From an uncultured Butyricicoccus sp. (GTDB taxonomy: Bacteria; Bacillota; Clostridia; Oscillospirales; Butyricicoccaceae), in NCBI GenBank assembly GCA_944384745.1, contig CALWUO010000008.1:1-64000 (forward strand): a DNA stretch of 64,000 bases, written 5' to 3'. How positions within the stretch are numbered: the first letter of the stretch is position 1; every line of letters starts with the position of its first letter. Shown in pieces: positions 9,002 through 17,941 of this stretch. A program made the position numbers and the translations under genes. The notes beneath the pieces are model-generated. The model was not told where the DNA came from. It searched no databases and saw nothing but the letters and a program-made list of their open reading frames with translations.

Positions 9002-9862
9002 ATGCACGAAATAATACACGAACTAATACATGCTGTTACTCATTCCATTGAACACGTTTTACAAAGTGTGCCCATACTTTTTATTGTTTATGCTGTTTTA
9101 TACTTTATGGAACATAAAATGCGTTCTGCACCGAATTTAATAGAAAAAACTCAACGTGTAGGCCCTGTTATTGGTGCTTTAGCTGGAAGTATACCTCAAT
9201 GTGGTTTTTCTGCTGCTGCTTCTGCCCTTTTTGCTGAGGGGTTTTTAGCTCCTGCAACTTTGGTTGCTGTGTTTCTGGCTACATCAGATGAGGCTGTTCC
9301 ATTGCTTTTATCAGGTGGTGCAAGCCATGATGCAATATCACTTTTAATAATTAAAATTATAATTGCCGTTATTGGTGGATATTTTTTGCATTTTACTTTT
9401 CTCAAGCCTAAAAATAGAAATTCTACACCTGTTAATATGGATATAAGCCATCATGGACATAATTGTTGTGGTTCTTCACCTTTTTCTGCAATAGTACTTC
9501 GTACATTAAAAACTTGTGCATTTCTACTTTTGATTATGGTTATAATTCATATCGCAGTTGAATATGCGGGTGAAGATAGAATTGCCTCCCTTATGCTTGG
9601 AGGAAGTATTTTTCAACCTGTTATATGTGCTTTTATTGGTCTTATTCCAAGCTGTGCAATTTCTGTATTATTAAGTCAGCTTTATATGTCAGGTGTTATA
9701 AGCTTTGGAAGTATGATTGCTGGACTTTCCACTGGTGCTGGTTTTGGCTATATGATTTTGCTCCGTGAAAAATCCAGCCGAAAACGTGCATTTCCTGTTA
9801 TAATTGCAACATGGGCTGTTGCTGCAATAAGCGGTATAATATGCCAAATTATAATTAAATAA
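9002..9862 (+). CDS. ArsP_2-type putative 10-TM heavy-metal/manganese exporter
   Basis: A 286-aa polytopic membrane protein resembling the putative 10-TM exporters (ArsP_2 family, often named putative manganese transporter). Two related halves each carry a conserved Pro-Cys element in a hydrophobic helix: GSIPQCGFSAAAS (about 62-74) and GLIPSCAISVLLS (about 218-230). The N-terminus is histidine-rich (MHEIIHELIHAVTHSIEH) and a HHGHNCC stretch lies in the central loop, both candidate metal sites. A TATAAT lies about 50 bases upstream and the start follows AAAGGAG. The metal is not determined. Confidence 0.7.
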   Translation: MHEIIHELIHAVTHSIEHVLQSVPILFIVYAVLYFMEHKMRSAPNLIEKTQRVGPVIGALAGSIPQCGFSAAASALFAEGFLAPATLVAVFLATSDEAVPLLLSGGASHDAISLLIIKIIIAVIGGYFLHFTFLKPKNRNSTPVNMDISHHGHNCCGSSPFSAIVLRTLKTCAFLLLIMVIIHIAVEYAGEDRIASLMLGGSIFQPVICAFIGLIPSCAISVLLSQLYMSGVISFGSMIAGLSTGAGFGYMILLREKSSRKRAFPVIIATWAVAAISGIICQIIIK

Positions 9863-9868
9863 ATATTT

Positions 9869-9898
9869 CGCCAGATTTAAAGTTATCTGGCGTTTTTT
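9869..9898 (+). terminator. Rho-independent terminator
   Basis: Stem CGCCAGAT/ATCTGGCG with an 8-base loop and six T, directly after the exporter gene. Confidence 0.85.
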
Positions 9899-10517
9899 AT
9901 TGTTCTACACTATGAAGCAGTGAAAATGCCTCTCTTGCCCATTCAAGGTCAATTTTTATAAAATCTCTATTTGATGTATATAGTCTTTCATTGACATCTT
10001 GATATAATTTTTGATAGGTATTGCTTGGCATTGAGATATATTGTTCAACACCGTCAGATAATACAGCCACAAACCTAAAAGATGCACTTCTTTCATCTAA
10101 ATCATGGAATAAAAGTTCTACTACATCAAGGTCAAGATTTAATTGAGCAAACAGCAAATATTTCATCATTTCTACTGCTCTATCATCAAGTCCACGTTCT
10201 AAAATATTGATTTTTTCTCTAAATGAGTTAAAATCCTGTGTCCAACGTAAAGTATAACCTGCGAGTGGGTCAAAATCTGCACTTTGTGGTTTTTCTTCAC
10301 TTAGCCAAACCATAAATGAGTTTGCTAAATCATGGTATAAACAAGGCTCCATTACAAGTGATGTAACGCCACAATTAGGGCAAGTCCAACGAAAACAAGA
10401 TAAATCTTGCACTTTTGCTCTCATTTCTGGCGTTCTATCTACATTTATAGAACCAACAGTTTTATGCAGACTTTCTTTTTTACAGTGAGGGCATTCAATT
10501 TTTATTTGGCCTGCCAT
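9897..10517 (-). CDS. CpXC domain-containing protein
   Basis: A 206-aa cytoplasmic protein with the N-terminal CpXC domain: ECPHCKKES (about residues 8-16) and a second pair, WTCPNCGVTS (about 44-53), forming a likely zinc ribbon. The remaining 150 residues are alpha-helical and unassigned. CpXC proteins are widespread in clostridia with no established function. It lies 25 bases downstream of the ABC-F gene on the same strand, so probably the same transcript. Confidence 0.75.
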   Translation of the reverse strand: MAGQIKIECPHCKKESLHKTVGSINVDRTPEMRAKVQDLSCFRWTCPNCGVTSLVMEPCLYHDLANSFMVWLSEEKPQSADFDPLAGYTLRWTQDFNSFREKINILERGLDDRAVEMMKYLLFAQLNLDLDVVELLFHDLDERSASFRFVAVLSDGVEQYISMPSNTYQKLYQDVNERLYTSNRDFIKIDLEWAREAFSLLHSVEQ

Positions 10518-10542
10518 AACTGCCTCCTTAAATTTATCAAAA

Positions 10543-12153
10543 TTACTTTTTGCCTAAGCGTTCTGCTCTAAACTCAAGAAATTCATCATATGTGCATTCC
10601 TTATCCAGCACACCGTCTTCTGTTATTTCAATAATACGATTTGCAATAGTCTGCATAAACTCATGGTCATGAGATGCAAATAATACATTGCCTTTAAAAT
10701 CTCTAACGCCATTGTTTACAGCAGTGATTGATTCAAGGTCAAGATGGTTTGTAGGCTGGTCAATAACAAGCACATTAGAACCAAATAACATCATACGAGA
10801 AAGCATCATACGCACTTTTTCGCCACCAGAAAGCACATTAACTGGTTTATAAACATCATTGCCAGAGAATAACATTCTTCCAAGGAAACCACGCAAAGTT
10901 GACTCAAGTGTATCAGTTCTTGAATATGGAGCGAGCCACTCAAGCATATTTTCTTTATGACCGTCGAAAAATTCATTGTTATCCTTAGGAAAATATGACT
11001 GTGAGGTTGACACACCCCATTTAAATGTACCCTCATCAGGTTCTATTTCACCCATTAAAATCTGGAATAAACAAGTCGCTGCCCTTTCATTTTCAGCAAT
11101 AAATCCAATTTTATCGCCTTTCTTTACAATGAAAGACACATTATTAAGCAGTTTTTCACCATTAACAGTTTTAGAAATACCACTAACCTCAAGTATATCC
11201 TTGCCCGCTTCTCTATCCATTGTAAATCCTACCCATGGATAACGACGGGAAGACGCTGGGAGTTCTTCAACGCTTAATTTGTCAATCAGCTTACGTCTAG
11301 AAGTTGCTTGACGTGATTTGGATTTATTAGCTGAGAAACGCTGAATAAATGATTGAAGTTCTTTGATTTTCTCTTCATTTTTCTTGTTTTGGTCACGAAC
11401 CATACGTTGAATAAGCTGTGATGACTCATACCAAAATTCATAGTTACCAACATATAACTTTACCTTGCCATAGTCAATATCAACAATATGAGTACATACA
11501 TTATTCAAGAAGTGGCGGTCATGTGATACAACAATAACAGTACCAGCAAAATCCATTAAGAAATCTTCTAACCAATGAATAGCATCAACATCTAAGTGGT
11601 TAGTAGGTTCGTCCAAAAGTAAAATATCTGGGTGACCAAAAAGTGCTTGTGCAAGCAGAATTTTAACCTTTTCTGTGTCCTGCATAGAACTCATTGGGCG
11701 ATAAAGTGACGCTTCACCATCTAAACCCAAACCCTCTAAAAGTTGTGCTGCTTCTGTGTCTGCATTCCAGCCGTCCATCTCTGCAAATTCTGCTTCAAGG
11801 TCTGCTGCTTTGTTGCCATCTTCTTCTGTAAATGGGTCTTTTGCATACAATACTTCTTTTTCCTTGATAATTTCATATAAACGTGGATTACCTTGAATAA
11901 TTGTATCTAAAACAGTAAAATCGTCATAAGCAAAATGGTCTTGTTTAAGTACAGACATACGGGTGTTTGGCTTAATAGATACATCGCCTGTTGTTGAATC
12001 TAATTCACCTGAAAGCACCTTTAAAAATGTTGATTTACCTGCACCGTTTGCACCTATAACACCATAACAGTTGCCCTCAGTAAATTTAATATTAACGTCT
12101 TTAAATAGTGGTTCGCCTGTAAAGTTTACACTTACGTTTGAAACTGTAATCAT
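10543..12153 (-). CDS. ABC-F family ATP-binding protein (YkpA/YbiT-like)
   Basis: A 536-aa soluble tandem ATPase of the ABC-F family, which acts on ribosomes as translation or resistance factors. NBD1 has Walker A GANGAGKST (34-42) and Walker B LLDEPTNHLD. The interdomain linker (about 240-300) is basic, as needed for ribosome contact. NBD2 is unusual: the Walker A region reads GFIAENERAATCLF without GKS/T, and the Walker B glutamate is Gln (DQPTNHLD), although LSGGE is intact. NBD2 is thus probably non-hydrolytic. No transmembrane domain. Start follows AACGGAGG. Confidence 0.9.
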   Translation of the reverse strand: MITVSNVSVNFTGEPLFKDVNIKFTEGNCYGVIGANGAGKSTFLKVLSGELDSTTGDVSIKPNTRMSVLKQDHFAYDDFTVLDTIIQGNPRLYEIIKEKEVLYAKDPFTEEDGNKAADLEAEFAEMDGWNADTEAAQLLEGLGLDGEASLYRPMSSMQDTEKVKILLAQALFGHPDILLLDEPTNHLDVDAIHWLEDFLMDFAGTVIVVSHDRHFLNNVCTHIVDIDYGKVKLYVGNYEFWYESSQLIQRMVRDQNKKNEEKIKELQSFIQRFSANKSKSRQATSRRKLIDKLSVEELPASSRRYPWVGFTMDREAGKDILEVSGISKTVNGEKLLNNVSFIVKKGDKIGFIAENERAATCLFQILMGEIEPDEGTFKWGVSTSQSYFPKDNNEFFDGHKENMLEWLAPYSRTDTLESTLRGFLGRMLFSGNDVYKPVNVLSGGEKVRMMLSRMMLFGSNVLVIDQPTNHLDLESITAVNNGVRDFKGNVLFASHDHEFMQTIANRIIEITEDGVLDKECTYDEFLEFRAERLGKK

Positions 12154-12287
12154 ATAACCTCCGTTGTTTTACAAATAATAACTTTTCCGATATTTAAATC
12201 AATTATTTATATTATAACACATCTATTTTTCACTGTCATCAAACTTTTAATAAACTTTGCTCAATATTAAATTTTTGTTAGTGTTGC

Positions 12288-12316
12288 TTGAAAAAAACAT
12301 ATTAAAGCGGTATACT
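12288..12316 (+). promoter_or_regulatory. Promoter of nitroreductase-sir2 operon
   Basis: TTGAAA (12288-12293), 17-base spacer, TATACT (12311-12316), about 30 bases before the start codon. Confidence 0.7.
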
Positions 12317-12345
12317 ATAAGCAATATGAATGGAGGGTATAAATT

Positions 12346-12870
12346 ATGAGTAATCTAATGGATATTATTAAAAACCGTCGTTCAACTCGTGCTTTTGTGG
12401 AAGGCAAGCTGCCTGAACGTGAAAAAATTGAGCAAATTGTAGAAGCTGCAACATGGGCACCTACTGGCATGGGAAAACAGCTTTGGCATTTTTCTGTTAT
12501 TTATAATGCAGAAAAATCTTTAAAACTTGCAAAAACAGTTGCAAAAGCTTTAAATCGTGGTGATGAATATAATTTCTATAAAGCACCTGTACAAATTATT
12601 GTTTCTTATAAACGTGATGAAAAACACGCATTTTTAGATGGCTCTGCTGCTATGCAGAATATGTTGCTTATGGCTCAAAGCTTAGGTCTTGGCTCTTGCT
12701 GGATTAATCAAATTCGTGATTGCTGTGATGAACCTGAAGTTCGTGAACTATTGACATCTTATGGTGTACCAAAAGACCATATTGTTATTTGTTCTGCTGC
12801 TATTGGCTATATTGAGAAAGAAACCCCTGCTAAACCTCGTATGGAAAACACAATTTCTTTCAATGATTGA
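12346..12870 (+). CDS. Nitroreductase family protein
   Basis: A 174-aa FMN-dependent nitroreductase-like oxidoreductase. It begins with the FMN phosphate-binding signature NRRSTRAF (10-17) and has the later GLGSCWINQI (FMN contact) segment near 105-114. Members reduce nitroaromatics, quinones or flavins with NAD(P)H; the physiological substrate is unknown. It is at the short end for the family, the compact clostridial type. Start preceded by ATGGAGGG. The sir2 gene follows 10 bases after its stop. Confidence 0.85.
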   Translation: MSNLMDIIKNRRSTRAFVEGKLPEREKIEQIVEAATWAPTGMGKQLWHFSVIYNAEKSLKLAKTVAKALNRGDEYNFYKAPVQIIVSYKRDEKHAFLDGSAAMQNMLLMAQSLGLGSCWINQIRDCCDEPEVRELLTSYGVPKDHIVICSAAIGYIEKETPAKPRMENTISFND

Positions 12871-12880
12871 GGATAAAAAT

Positions 12881-13597
12881 ATGTCTTTAGATACATTTTA
12901 TAAATGGGTTAAGGATTGTAAAAATATAGTGTTCTTTGGTGGTGCTGGTGTTTCAACTGAAAGCGGTATTCCAGATTTCCGTTCTGTTGACGGTCTTTAT
13001 CATCAAAAATATGATTTTCCGCCTGAAACTATACTTTCCCATACATTTTTTATGCAAAACACAGAAAATTTTTATAAATTCTATCGTGATAAAATGATAG
13101 CTTTAGACGCTAAACCAAACGCTGCACATTTAAAGCTTGCAGAACTTGAAAAGGCAGGTAAACTAAAAGCTGTTATCACACAAAATATAGATGGACTTCA
13201 TCAAGCTGCTGGTTCAAAAAATGTGCTTGAACTGCATGGTTCAGTGCTTAGAAATCGTTGTATGAGTTGCAAAAAGTTTTATGATATTGACGCTATTGTA
13301 AACAGCACTGGTGTTCCAAAATGTGAATGTGGTGGTATTATAAAGCCTGAAGTTGTGCTTTATGAAGAGGGTTTGGACAACTATATTTTACAGCAAAGTG
13401 TTAAATTTATAAGCGAGGCTGATATGCTTATTATTGGCGGCACTTCTCTTGCTGTTTATCCTGCTGCTGGGCTTATTGATTATTATAATGGTGATAAACT
13501 TGTACTTATAAATAAAACAGAAACTCCAGCAGATAAACGTGCAGATTTAGTTATTCATGCACCTATTGGAGAGGTTTTCTCAAAAATACAAATATAA
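12881..13597 (+). CDS. NAD-dependent protein deacylase, Sir2 family
   Basis: A 238-aa sirtuin, which removes acyl groups from lysine using NAD. Conserved elements in order: FFGGAGVSTESGIPDFRS (NAD binding), TQNIDGLH, catalytic His in ELHGS, and a zinc site CMSC...CEC. The start was set at 12881 (MSLDTFYKW) because it follows GAGG and all sirtuin homology begins there; the in-frame region upstream reads through the nitroreductase gene in another frame. Followed by a terminator, ending the two-gene operon. Confidence 0.92.
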   Translation: MSLDTFYKWVKDCKNIVFFGGAGVSTESGIPDFRSVDGLYHQKYDFPPETILSHTFFMQNTENFYKFYRDKMIALDAKPNAAHLKLAELEKAGKLKAVITQNIDGLHQAAGSKNVLELHGSVLRNRCMSCKKFYDIDAIVNSTGVPKCECGGIIKPEVVLYEEGLDNYILQQSVKFISEADMLIIGGTSLAVYPAAGLIDYYNGDKLVLINKTETPADKRADLVIHAPIGEVFSKIQI

Positions 13598-13604
13598 TAA
13601 ATAT

Positions 13605-13649
13605 ATAGATGGCTATATACGCAACTTGTATAAAAGTCATCTATTTTTA
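13605..13649 (+). terminator. Terminator after sir2
   Basis: ATAGATG (13605-13611) pairs with CATCTAT (13638-13644), with inner TATA pairs in the loop, followed by TTTTTA. The long loop makes it moderately convincing. Confidence 0.55.
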
Positions 13650-13685
13650 TTGTCTTTTTATGTTAGTTTTTGTTGTTTATAACCG

Positions 13686-13715
13686 TTGACATATTACAAT
13701 CTAGCGTTGTATAAT
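13686..13715 (+). promoter_or_regulatory. Promoter of riboswitch-metK
   Basis: Perfect TTGACA (13686-13691), an 18-base spacer and perfect TATAAT (13710-13715), about 23 bases before the riboswitch aptamer. Confidence 0.85.
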
Positions 13716-13737
13716 AAGTTGAAAATTAAAACCGACA

Positions 13738-13887
13738 CCTTATCAAGAGTGGTGGAGGGAACGGCCCTATGAAACCCAGCAACCTGTACTTATTACAAGG
13801 TGCTAAATCCGACGGTCTTCAGTTCGATTGAAACGAACCGATAGATGAGGCTTTTGTAGCTTACTTCATCGGGGTGAGCTTTTTTTA
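13738..13887 (+). promoter_or_regulatory. SAM-I (S-box) riboswitch with terminator, upstream of metK
   Basis: The aptamer shows the conserved S-box cores: CTTATCAAGAGTGGTGGAGGG and CCCTATGAAACCCAGCAACC, then GGTGCTAAATCC and the closing P1 strand. P1 forms between CCTTATC (13738-13744) and GATGAGG (13844-13850). The expression platform is a terminator, AGCTTACTT (13858-13866) with GGGTGAGCT (13872-13880) and seven T. The P1 3' strand GATGA can instead pair with TCATC in the terminator, giving the antiterminator. High SAM should therefore switch off metK transcription. Confidence 0.96.
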
Positions 13888-13940
13888 TTGCTCATTTTCG
13901 TATTTTTTATCATGTTTTAAATGAAAGGAGCTATTCAAAA

Positions 13941-15125
13941 ATGGCAAAACATCTTTTTACTTCTGAATCAGTTACTGAAGGTCATCCAGATAAAATCTGT
14001 GACCAGATTTCAGACGCAATTTTAGACGCAATGCTTGAAAATGACCCTTATTCTCGTGTTGCTTGTGAAACCACCTGTACTACTGGTATGGTTTCTGTAA
14101 TGGGTGAAATTTCAACTAAATGTTATGTTGATATTCCAAAAATCGTGCGTGAGGTTGTGCGTGAAATCGGTTACGACCGTGCTAAATATGGTTTTGACTG
14201 TGACACTTGTGCTGTTATCACCACTATTGATGAACAAAGTGCTGATATTGCTCTTGGTGTTGATAATTCTCTTGAACGCAAAGAAGGTCAAGAAGAAGCT
14301 GAACTTGCAACAGGTGCAGGCGACCAAGGCATGATGTTTGGTTACGCTTGTAACGAAACCCCTGAACTTATGCCACTTTCCATTTCCCTTTCTCACAAAA
14401 TGGCTAAACGTCTTTCTGAAGTTCGTAAAGATGGTACTTTTAAATATTTACGTCCAGATGGCAAAACTCAGGTTACTGTTGAATATGATGAAAATCATGT
14501 TCCAGTTCGTGTTGATACCGTTGTATTATCAACTCAGCATTCCCCAGATGTATCACTTCAACAAATCCGCAAGGATATGATTGAAAATGTTATTAAACCT
14601 ACTATCCCATCTCATCTACTTGATGAAGACACTCGTTTCTTTGTAAACCCAACTGGTCGTTTTGTTATTGGTGGTCCTCAGGGTGACTCTGGTTTAACAG
14701 GTCGTAAAATCATTGTTGATACATATGGTGGTGTTGGTCGTCATGGTGGCGGTGCTTTTTCTGGCAAAGACCCAACTAAGGTTGACCGCTCTGGTGCATA
14801 TGCTGCTCGTTATGTAGCTAAGAATATTGTTGCAGCTGGTCTTGCTGACCGTTGTGAGGTTCAACTTGCTTATGCTATCGGTGTAGCTCACCCTGTTTCT
14901 GTAATGGTTGATACTTTTGGCACTGGCAAGGTTGATGAATGTGTACTTTCTGATGCTATTGCTAAGGTGTTTGACCTTCGTCCAGCTGCTATCATTAAAA
15001 CCCTTGAACTTCGTCAACCTATTTATCGTAAGCTTGCCGCTTATGGTCATATGGGACGTGAAGACTTAGGCGTAGCTTGGGAGCGTACTGACAAAGTAGA
15101 TGCTCTTAAAGAGGCTGTAAAGTAA
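13941..15125 (+). CDS. metK: S-adenosylmethionine synthetase
   Basis: A 394-aa methionine adenosyltransferase that makes SAM from methionine and ATP. All signatures are present: [21 protein letters not shown] at the N-terminus, [12 protein letters not shown] (about 130-141), [18 protein letters not shown] and [19 protein letters not shown]. Full length. Start preceded by AAAGGAG. Transcription is controlled by the upstream SAM-I riboswitch, and a terminator follows. Confidence 0.98.
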   Translation: MAKHLFTSESVTEGHPDKICDQISDAILDAMLENDPYSRVACETTCTTGMVSVMGEISTKCYVDIPKIVREVVREIGYDRAKYGFDCDTCAVITTIDEQSADIALGVDNSLERKEGQEEAELATGAGDQGMMFGYACNETPELMPLSISLSHKMAKRLSEVRKDGTFKYLRPDGKTQVTVEYDENHVPVRVDTVVLSTQHSPDVSLQQIRKDMIENVIKPTIPSHLLDEDTRFFVNPTGRFVIGGPQGDSGLTGRKIIVDTYGGVGRHGGGAFSGKDPTKVDRSGAYAARYVAKNIVAAGLADRCEVQLAYAIGVAHPVSVMVDTFGTGKVDECVLSDAIAKVFDLRPAAIIKTLELRQPIYRKLAAYGHMGREDLGVAWERTDKVDALKEAVK

Positions 15126-15137
15126 AAAAATTTTTAA

Positions 15138-15177
15138 AGCGTGTTTTGATTTATAATCATTACACGCTCTTTTTTTA
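15138..15177 (+). terminator. Terminator after metK
   Basis: AGCGTGT/ACACGCT stem (15138-15168) followed by eight T. Confidence 0.85.
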
Positions 15178-15186
15178 TGCATATAA

Positions 15187-15216
15187 AACAAAAAACACAG
15201 CATAACAGCTGTGTTT
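15187..15216 (-). terminator. Terminator of the tRNA operon
   Basis: On the minus strand AAACACAGC pairs with GCTGTGTTT around a 6-base loop and is followed by a T run. It lies 4 bases after the last tRNA gene. Confidence 0.8.
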
Positions 15217-15219
15217 GTC

Positions 15220-15293
15220 TGGAGGTACCACTCAGAATCGAACTGAGGATCAGGGAGTTGCAGTCCCACGCCTTACCGCTTGGCTATGGTACC
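15220..15293 (-). tRNA. tRNA-Cys (GCA)
   Basis: Cloverleaf read on the minus strand: 7-bp acceptor GGTACCA/TGGTACC, anticodon loop CTGCAAC giving GCA, TTCGATT T loop, discriminator T73 and encoded CCA. Last gene of the tRNA operon. Confidence 0.95.
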
Positions 15294-15296
15294 ATA

Positions 15297-15372
15297 TGGA
15301 GCGGATGACGAGGCTCGAACTCGCTACCTCCACCTTGGCAAGGTGGCGCTCTACCAGATGAGCTACATCCGC
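15297..15372 (-). tRNA. tRNA-Gly (GCC)
   Basis: Acceptor GCGGATG, anticodon arm CCACC-TTGCCAA-GGTGG giving GCC, T loop GTTCGAGC, encoded CCA. Only three bases separate it from tRNA-Cys. Confidence 0.96.
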
Positions 15373-15381
15373 ATTTTAAAT

Positions 15382-15457
15382 TGGTGCCTCCGGGCGGAAT
15401 CGAACCACCGACACGGGGATTTTCAGTCCCCTGCTCTACCGACTGAGCTACAGAGGC
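15382..15457 (-). tRNA. tRNA-Phe (GAA)
   Basis: Acceptor GCCTCTG/CGGAGGC, anticodon arm GGGGA-CTGAAAA-TCCCC giving GAA, GGTTCGATTCC T arm, encoded CCA. Confidence 0.96.
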
Positions 15458-15467
15458 AAATTGAAAA

Positions 15468-15544
15468 TGGCGACCCAGATGGGGCTCGAACCCACGACCT
15501 CTAGCGTGACAGGCTAGCGCTCTAACCGACTGAGCTACTGGGCC
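15468..15544 (-). tRNA. tRNA-Asp (GTC)
   Basis: Acceptor GGCCCAG/CTGGGTC (one G-U pair), anticodon arm CTAGC-CTGTCAC-GCTAG giving GTC, discriminator G73 as expected for Asp, encoded CCA. Confidence 0.96.
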
Positions 15545-15549
15545 ATAAA

Positions 15550-15625
15550 TGGTGGAAGTTAACGGGCTCGAACCGCTGACCCTCTGCTTGTAAGGCAGAT
15601 GCTCTCCCAGCTGAGCTAAACTTCC
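15550..15625 (-). tRNA. tRNA-Val (TAC)
   Basis: Acceptor GGAAGTT, anticodon arm TCTGC-CTTACAA-GCAGA giving TAC, T arm with GTTCGAG, encoded CCA. First gene of the five-tRNA operon. Confidence 0.96.
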
Positions 15626-15647
15626 GTATCAATCAGCAACGATGATT

Positions 15648-15676
15648 ATTATATAGCATATAATACCATATGTCAA
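15648..15676 (-). promoter_or_regulatory. Consensus promoter of the tRNA operon
   Basis: On the minus strand TTGACA (15671-15676), a 17-base spacer and TATAAT (15648-15653): a full consensus sigma-A promoter 23 bases before tRNA-Val. Confidence 0.92.
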
Positions 15677-15966
15677 CACTTTTTTAAAAAATTTTCTTTA
15701 TTTTTTGTATTTGTGCAAAATAAGTGCCAGTGAAATAATTTAAATCAATTACTAATCATTAGCTAAAACAATACTGTACATACTCTTTTCTACTAAATTT
15801 AAATTTTATATACTATAATGGTAACCTAATAAGTATATTATTTACAACCTCTTTTTTGTAATTTTTTTGAATTATAATTATTTTTTTGAATAACTATATT
15901 ATTTTATGTTTTTTTCTGTTATAATTATCATCAACTATTAAGTATTGTAAAGGAGTTTGTATGTAA
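15677..15966 (+). other. AT-rich leader region of the EAL gene
   Basis: About 290 very AT-rich bases. A TATAAT at 15920-15925 is a plausible -10, but no good -35 is seen at the right distance. At the end, AAAGGAG is followed five bases later by ATGTAA (15961-15966), a start-stop pair that abuts the true ATG. No other gene. Confidence 0.45.
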
Positions 15967-17940
15967 ATGAATTCTTTTTGGAATGAATCTATAATTGACC
16001 AAATTAGAGATATGGTATATGTTGTTAGTCCAAAAGATTATACTTTAGTTTCAGCTAATCACCGTTTTAAAGAACGTTTTCCTGAATATTACGACGGAAT
16101 AAAATGTCATAAGCTAATTTTTGGTAGTGATACACCTTGTGAAATTTGCGGTATAAATCAAGCCACAGAAACTACTCCTTCTATTTTAAACAAATACATG
16201 GATAACGGAGAAGTAATAGAGGTTTCATTTCAAAAGCAATTTTTAAATAATTCAGAAATTTGTGTTTGCACTGCTTCTAATTTGCCAAGTGTAACTGAAT
16301 CAATGGAAATCATGCGTGATGTTCTAAACAGTATAAATGCTGCTGCATATACAATAAACCCTAATACTTATCGTGTCACATTTGTAAATTCTTATTTACA
16401 ATCACGTTTACCAGATATGAAACGTGGTGCATTATGTTTTGATGCACTTATGAATAGAAGTTCCCCATGCCCTATATGTCCATTTAATGTTATGAAAAAT
16501 AATGGCGATACCTATCATATACCACAATCATATATAGATAAATTAAAAAAATATTTCAATATTGATGCGGTTAATATTATTCAACCTGATGGTCAAAACA
16601 GTGTTATTTTTACAGGATATGATATAACTTCACAAGTGGAAAAAGAACAGCAACTAAATAAAATCGCCTATTTAGACCTTACTGTAAATCTTCCAAATCA
16701 ACTCGCTTTTTTACGTGATACACAAAAAATTTTTGACTCAAAAAAACCGTTTTTCATATATATTTTAAGGCTAAAGAATTTTAAAAATTATAATCTTATG
16801 CTTGGTCGTAAAGCTGGTGATGAATTTATAAAAACCCTCGCTGACCATTATTGCTCAATGTATTCAGATAGAGATAAAATTTATCGCATTGGCGGTGTTA
16901 AATTTGCTTTCATAGCTACAAATGAGCTTGATAAACAAAAAATACATGAAATTGCTCTAAAACCTATTTGTAATGATGTGGGACATAGAAATAAATTATT
17001 TTTGCCTGAAGTTAATTTTGTAGGTATTGAAGTGCCTCGTTTTGCAGAAAATGCACAGCAGGTACTTCACCATCTGGAGTATACTTTGTCAAAACAAACT
17101 CAACGTGAAGCTGGTGTTATAACCTATTTTGAAACATCTGATATTGAAAAAATGGAAAGAGATAACAGAATAATAGCACTGGTTAAGGGTGATGTAAGAA
17201 AGAATGGTTTTCAAGTCTTTTATCAACCTGTGTACTCTATAAAAGATAATAAGTTTACGAAATGTGAAGCTTTACTAAGATTATATGATAAAGAACTGGG
17301 TTGGGTTTCACCTGCTGATTTTATTCCTATTGCAGAAGCTAATGGTACTATTGGTGTACTTGGTCAGTTTGTTATGGAAGAAGTTTGCAAATTGCTTGAA
17401 GAACGCAAAAAAAATAATCTTGCTGATGTTCAAATAAATATAAATGTATCCTCTGCACAGTTTTCAACCGAAGACTTTTATCAAACAGTTAAGGATACAA
17501 TAAGCCAATATGATTTTGATTACAAACTATTACATATGGAAATAACTGAAAGTATTATGATACATTCTTTTGAATATATTATAAAAGTAATGTCAAAAAT
17601 CATATCTCTTGGTATTGATTTCAGCGTTGATGATTTTGGCACAGGTTATTCAAATATAAGTTATCTGGGTGCTTTACCTCTTAGTGGATTGAAACTTGAC
17701 CGCTCATTTATTGAGCACGTAGCACATTCAGATGTTCATGCAATGATTGTACGCAATGTAGTTAAATTTTCAAAAGATTTAGGTTTTCATGTTGTAGCTG
17801 AGGGCGTTGAAAATTTAGAGCAATATAATATTTTAAAACGTCTGGGCTGTGATTATATACAGGGTTTTCTCTTTTCAAAAGCAATACCTAAGGACGATTA
17901 TAACAATTTCTTACAAGAACAATATTATTATAATATATAA
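15967..17940 (+). CDS. EAL-domain c-di-GMP phosphodiesterase with degenerate GGDEF and Cys-rich PAS-like modules
   Basis: A 657-aa cytoplasmic protein. Two N-terminal PAS-like modules each carry a Cys pattern: CHKLIFGSDTPCEIC (about 57-71) and CFDALMNRSSPCPIC (about 157-171). The GGDEF domain (about 230-385) is degenerate, with IGGVKF in place of GGDEF, so cyclase activity is unlikely. The EAL domain (about 405-650) keeps EALLR, the metal-binding DDFGTG and AEGVEN, so it should hydrolyse c-di-GMP. No membrane segment. A start-stop ATGTAA precedes the start. Followed by a terminator. Confidence 0.88.
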   Translation: MNSFWNESIIDQIRDMVYVVSPKDYTLVSANHRFKERFPEYYDGIKCHKLIFGSDTPCEICGINQATETTPSILNKYMDNGEVIEVSFQKQFLNNSEICVCTASNLPSVTESMEIMRDVLNSINAAAYTINPNTYRVTFVNSYLQSRLPDMKRGALCFDALMNRSSPCPICPFNVMKNNGDTYHIPQSYIDKLKKYFNIDAVNIIQPDGQNSVIFTGYDITSQVEKEQQLNKIAYLDLTVNLPNQLAFLRDTQKIFDSKKPFFIYILRLKNFKNYNLMLGRKAGDEFIKTLADHYCSMYSDRDKIYRIGGVKFAFIATNELDKQKIHEIALKPICNDVGHRNKLFLPEVNFVGIEVPRFAENAQQVLHHLEYTLSKQTQREAGVITYFETSDIEKMERDNRIIALVKGDVRKNGFQVFYQPVYSIKDNKFTKCEALLRLYDKELGWVSPADFIPIAEANGTIGVLGQFVMEEVCKLLEERKKNNLADVQININVSSAQFSTEDFYQTVKDTISQYDFDYKLLHMEITESIMIHSFEYIIKVMSKIISLGIDFSVDDFGTGYSNISYLGALPLSGLKLDRSFIEHVAHSDVHAMIVRNVVKFSKDLGFHVVAEGVENLEQYNILKRLGCDYIQGFLFSKAIPKDDYNNFLQEQYYYNI

Positions 17941-17941
17941 A

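Noticed and set aside
12761-12880. Upstream extension of the Sir2 gene to 12761
   Set aside because: The extension overlaps the nitroreductase gene, is hydrophobic nonsense in the other frame and lacks sirtuin similarity; GAGG before 12881 fixes the start.
13598-13737. A second riboswitch or T-box upstream of the S-box
   Set aside because: Only a terminator of sir2 and a consensus promoter are present; no T-box sequence is seen.
14104-15050. Several open frames within metK on both strands
   Set aside because: Shadows of a highly conserved gene; no ribosome binding sites or recognisable products.
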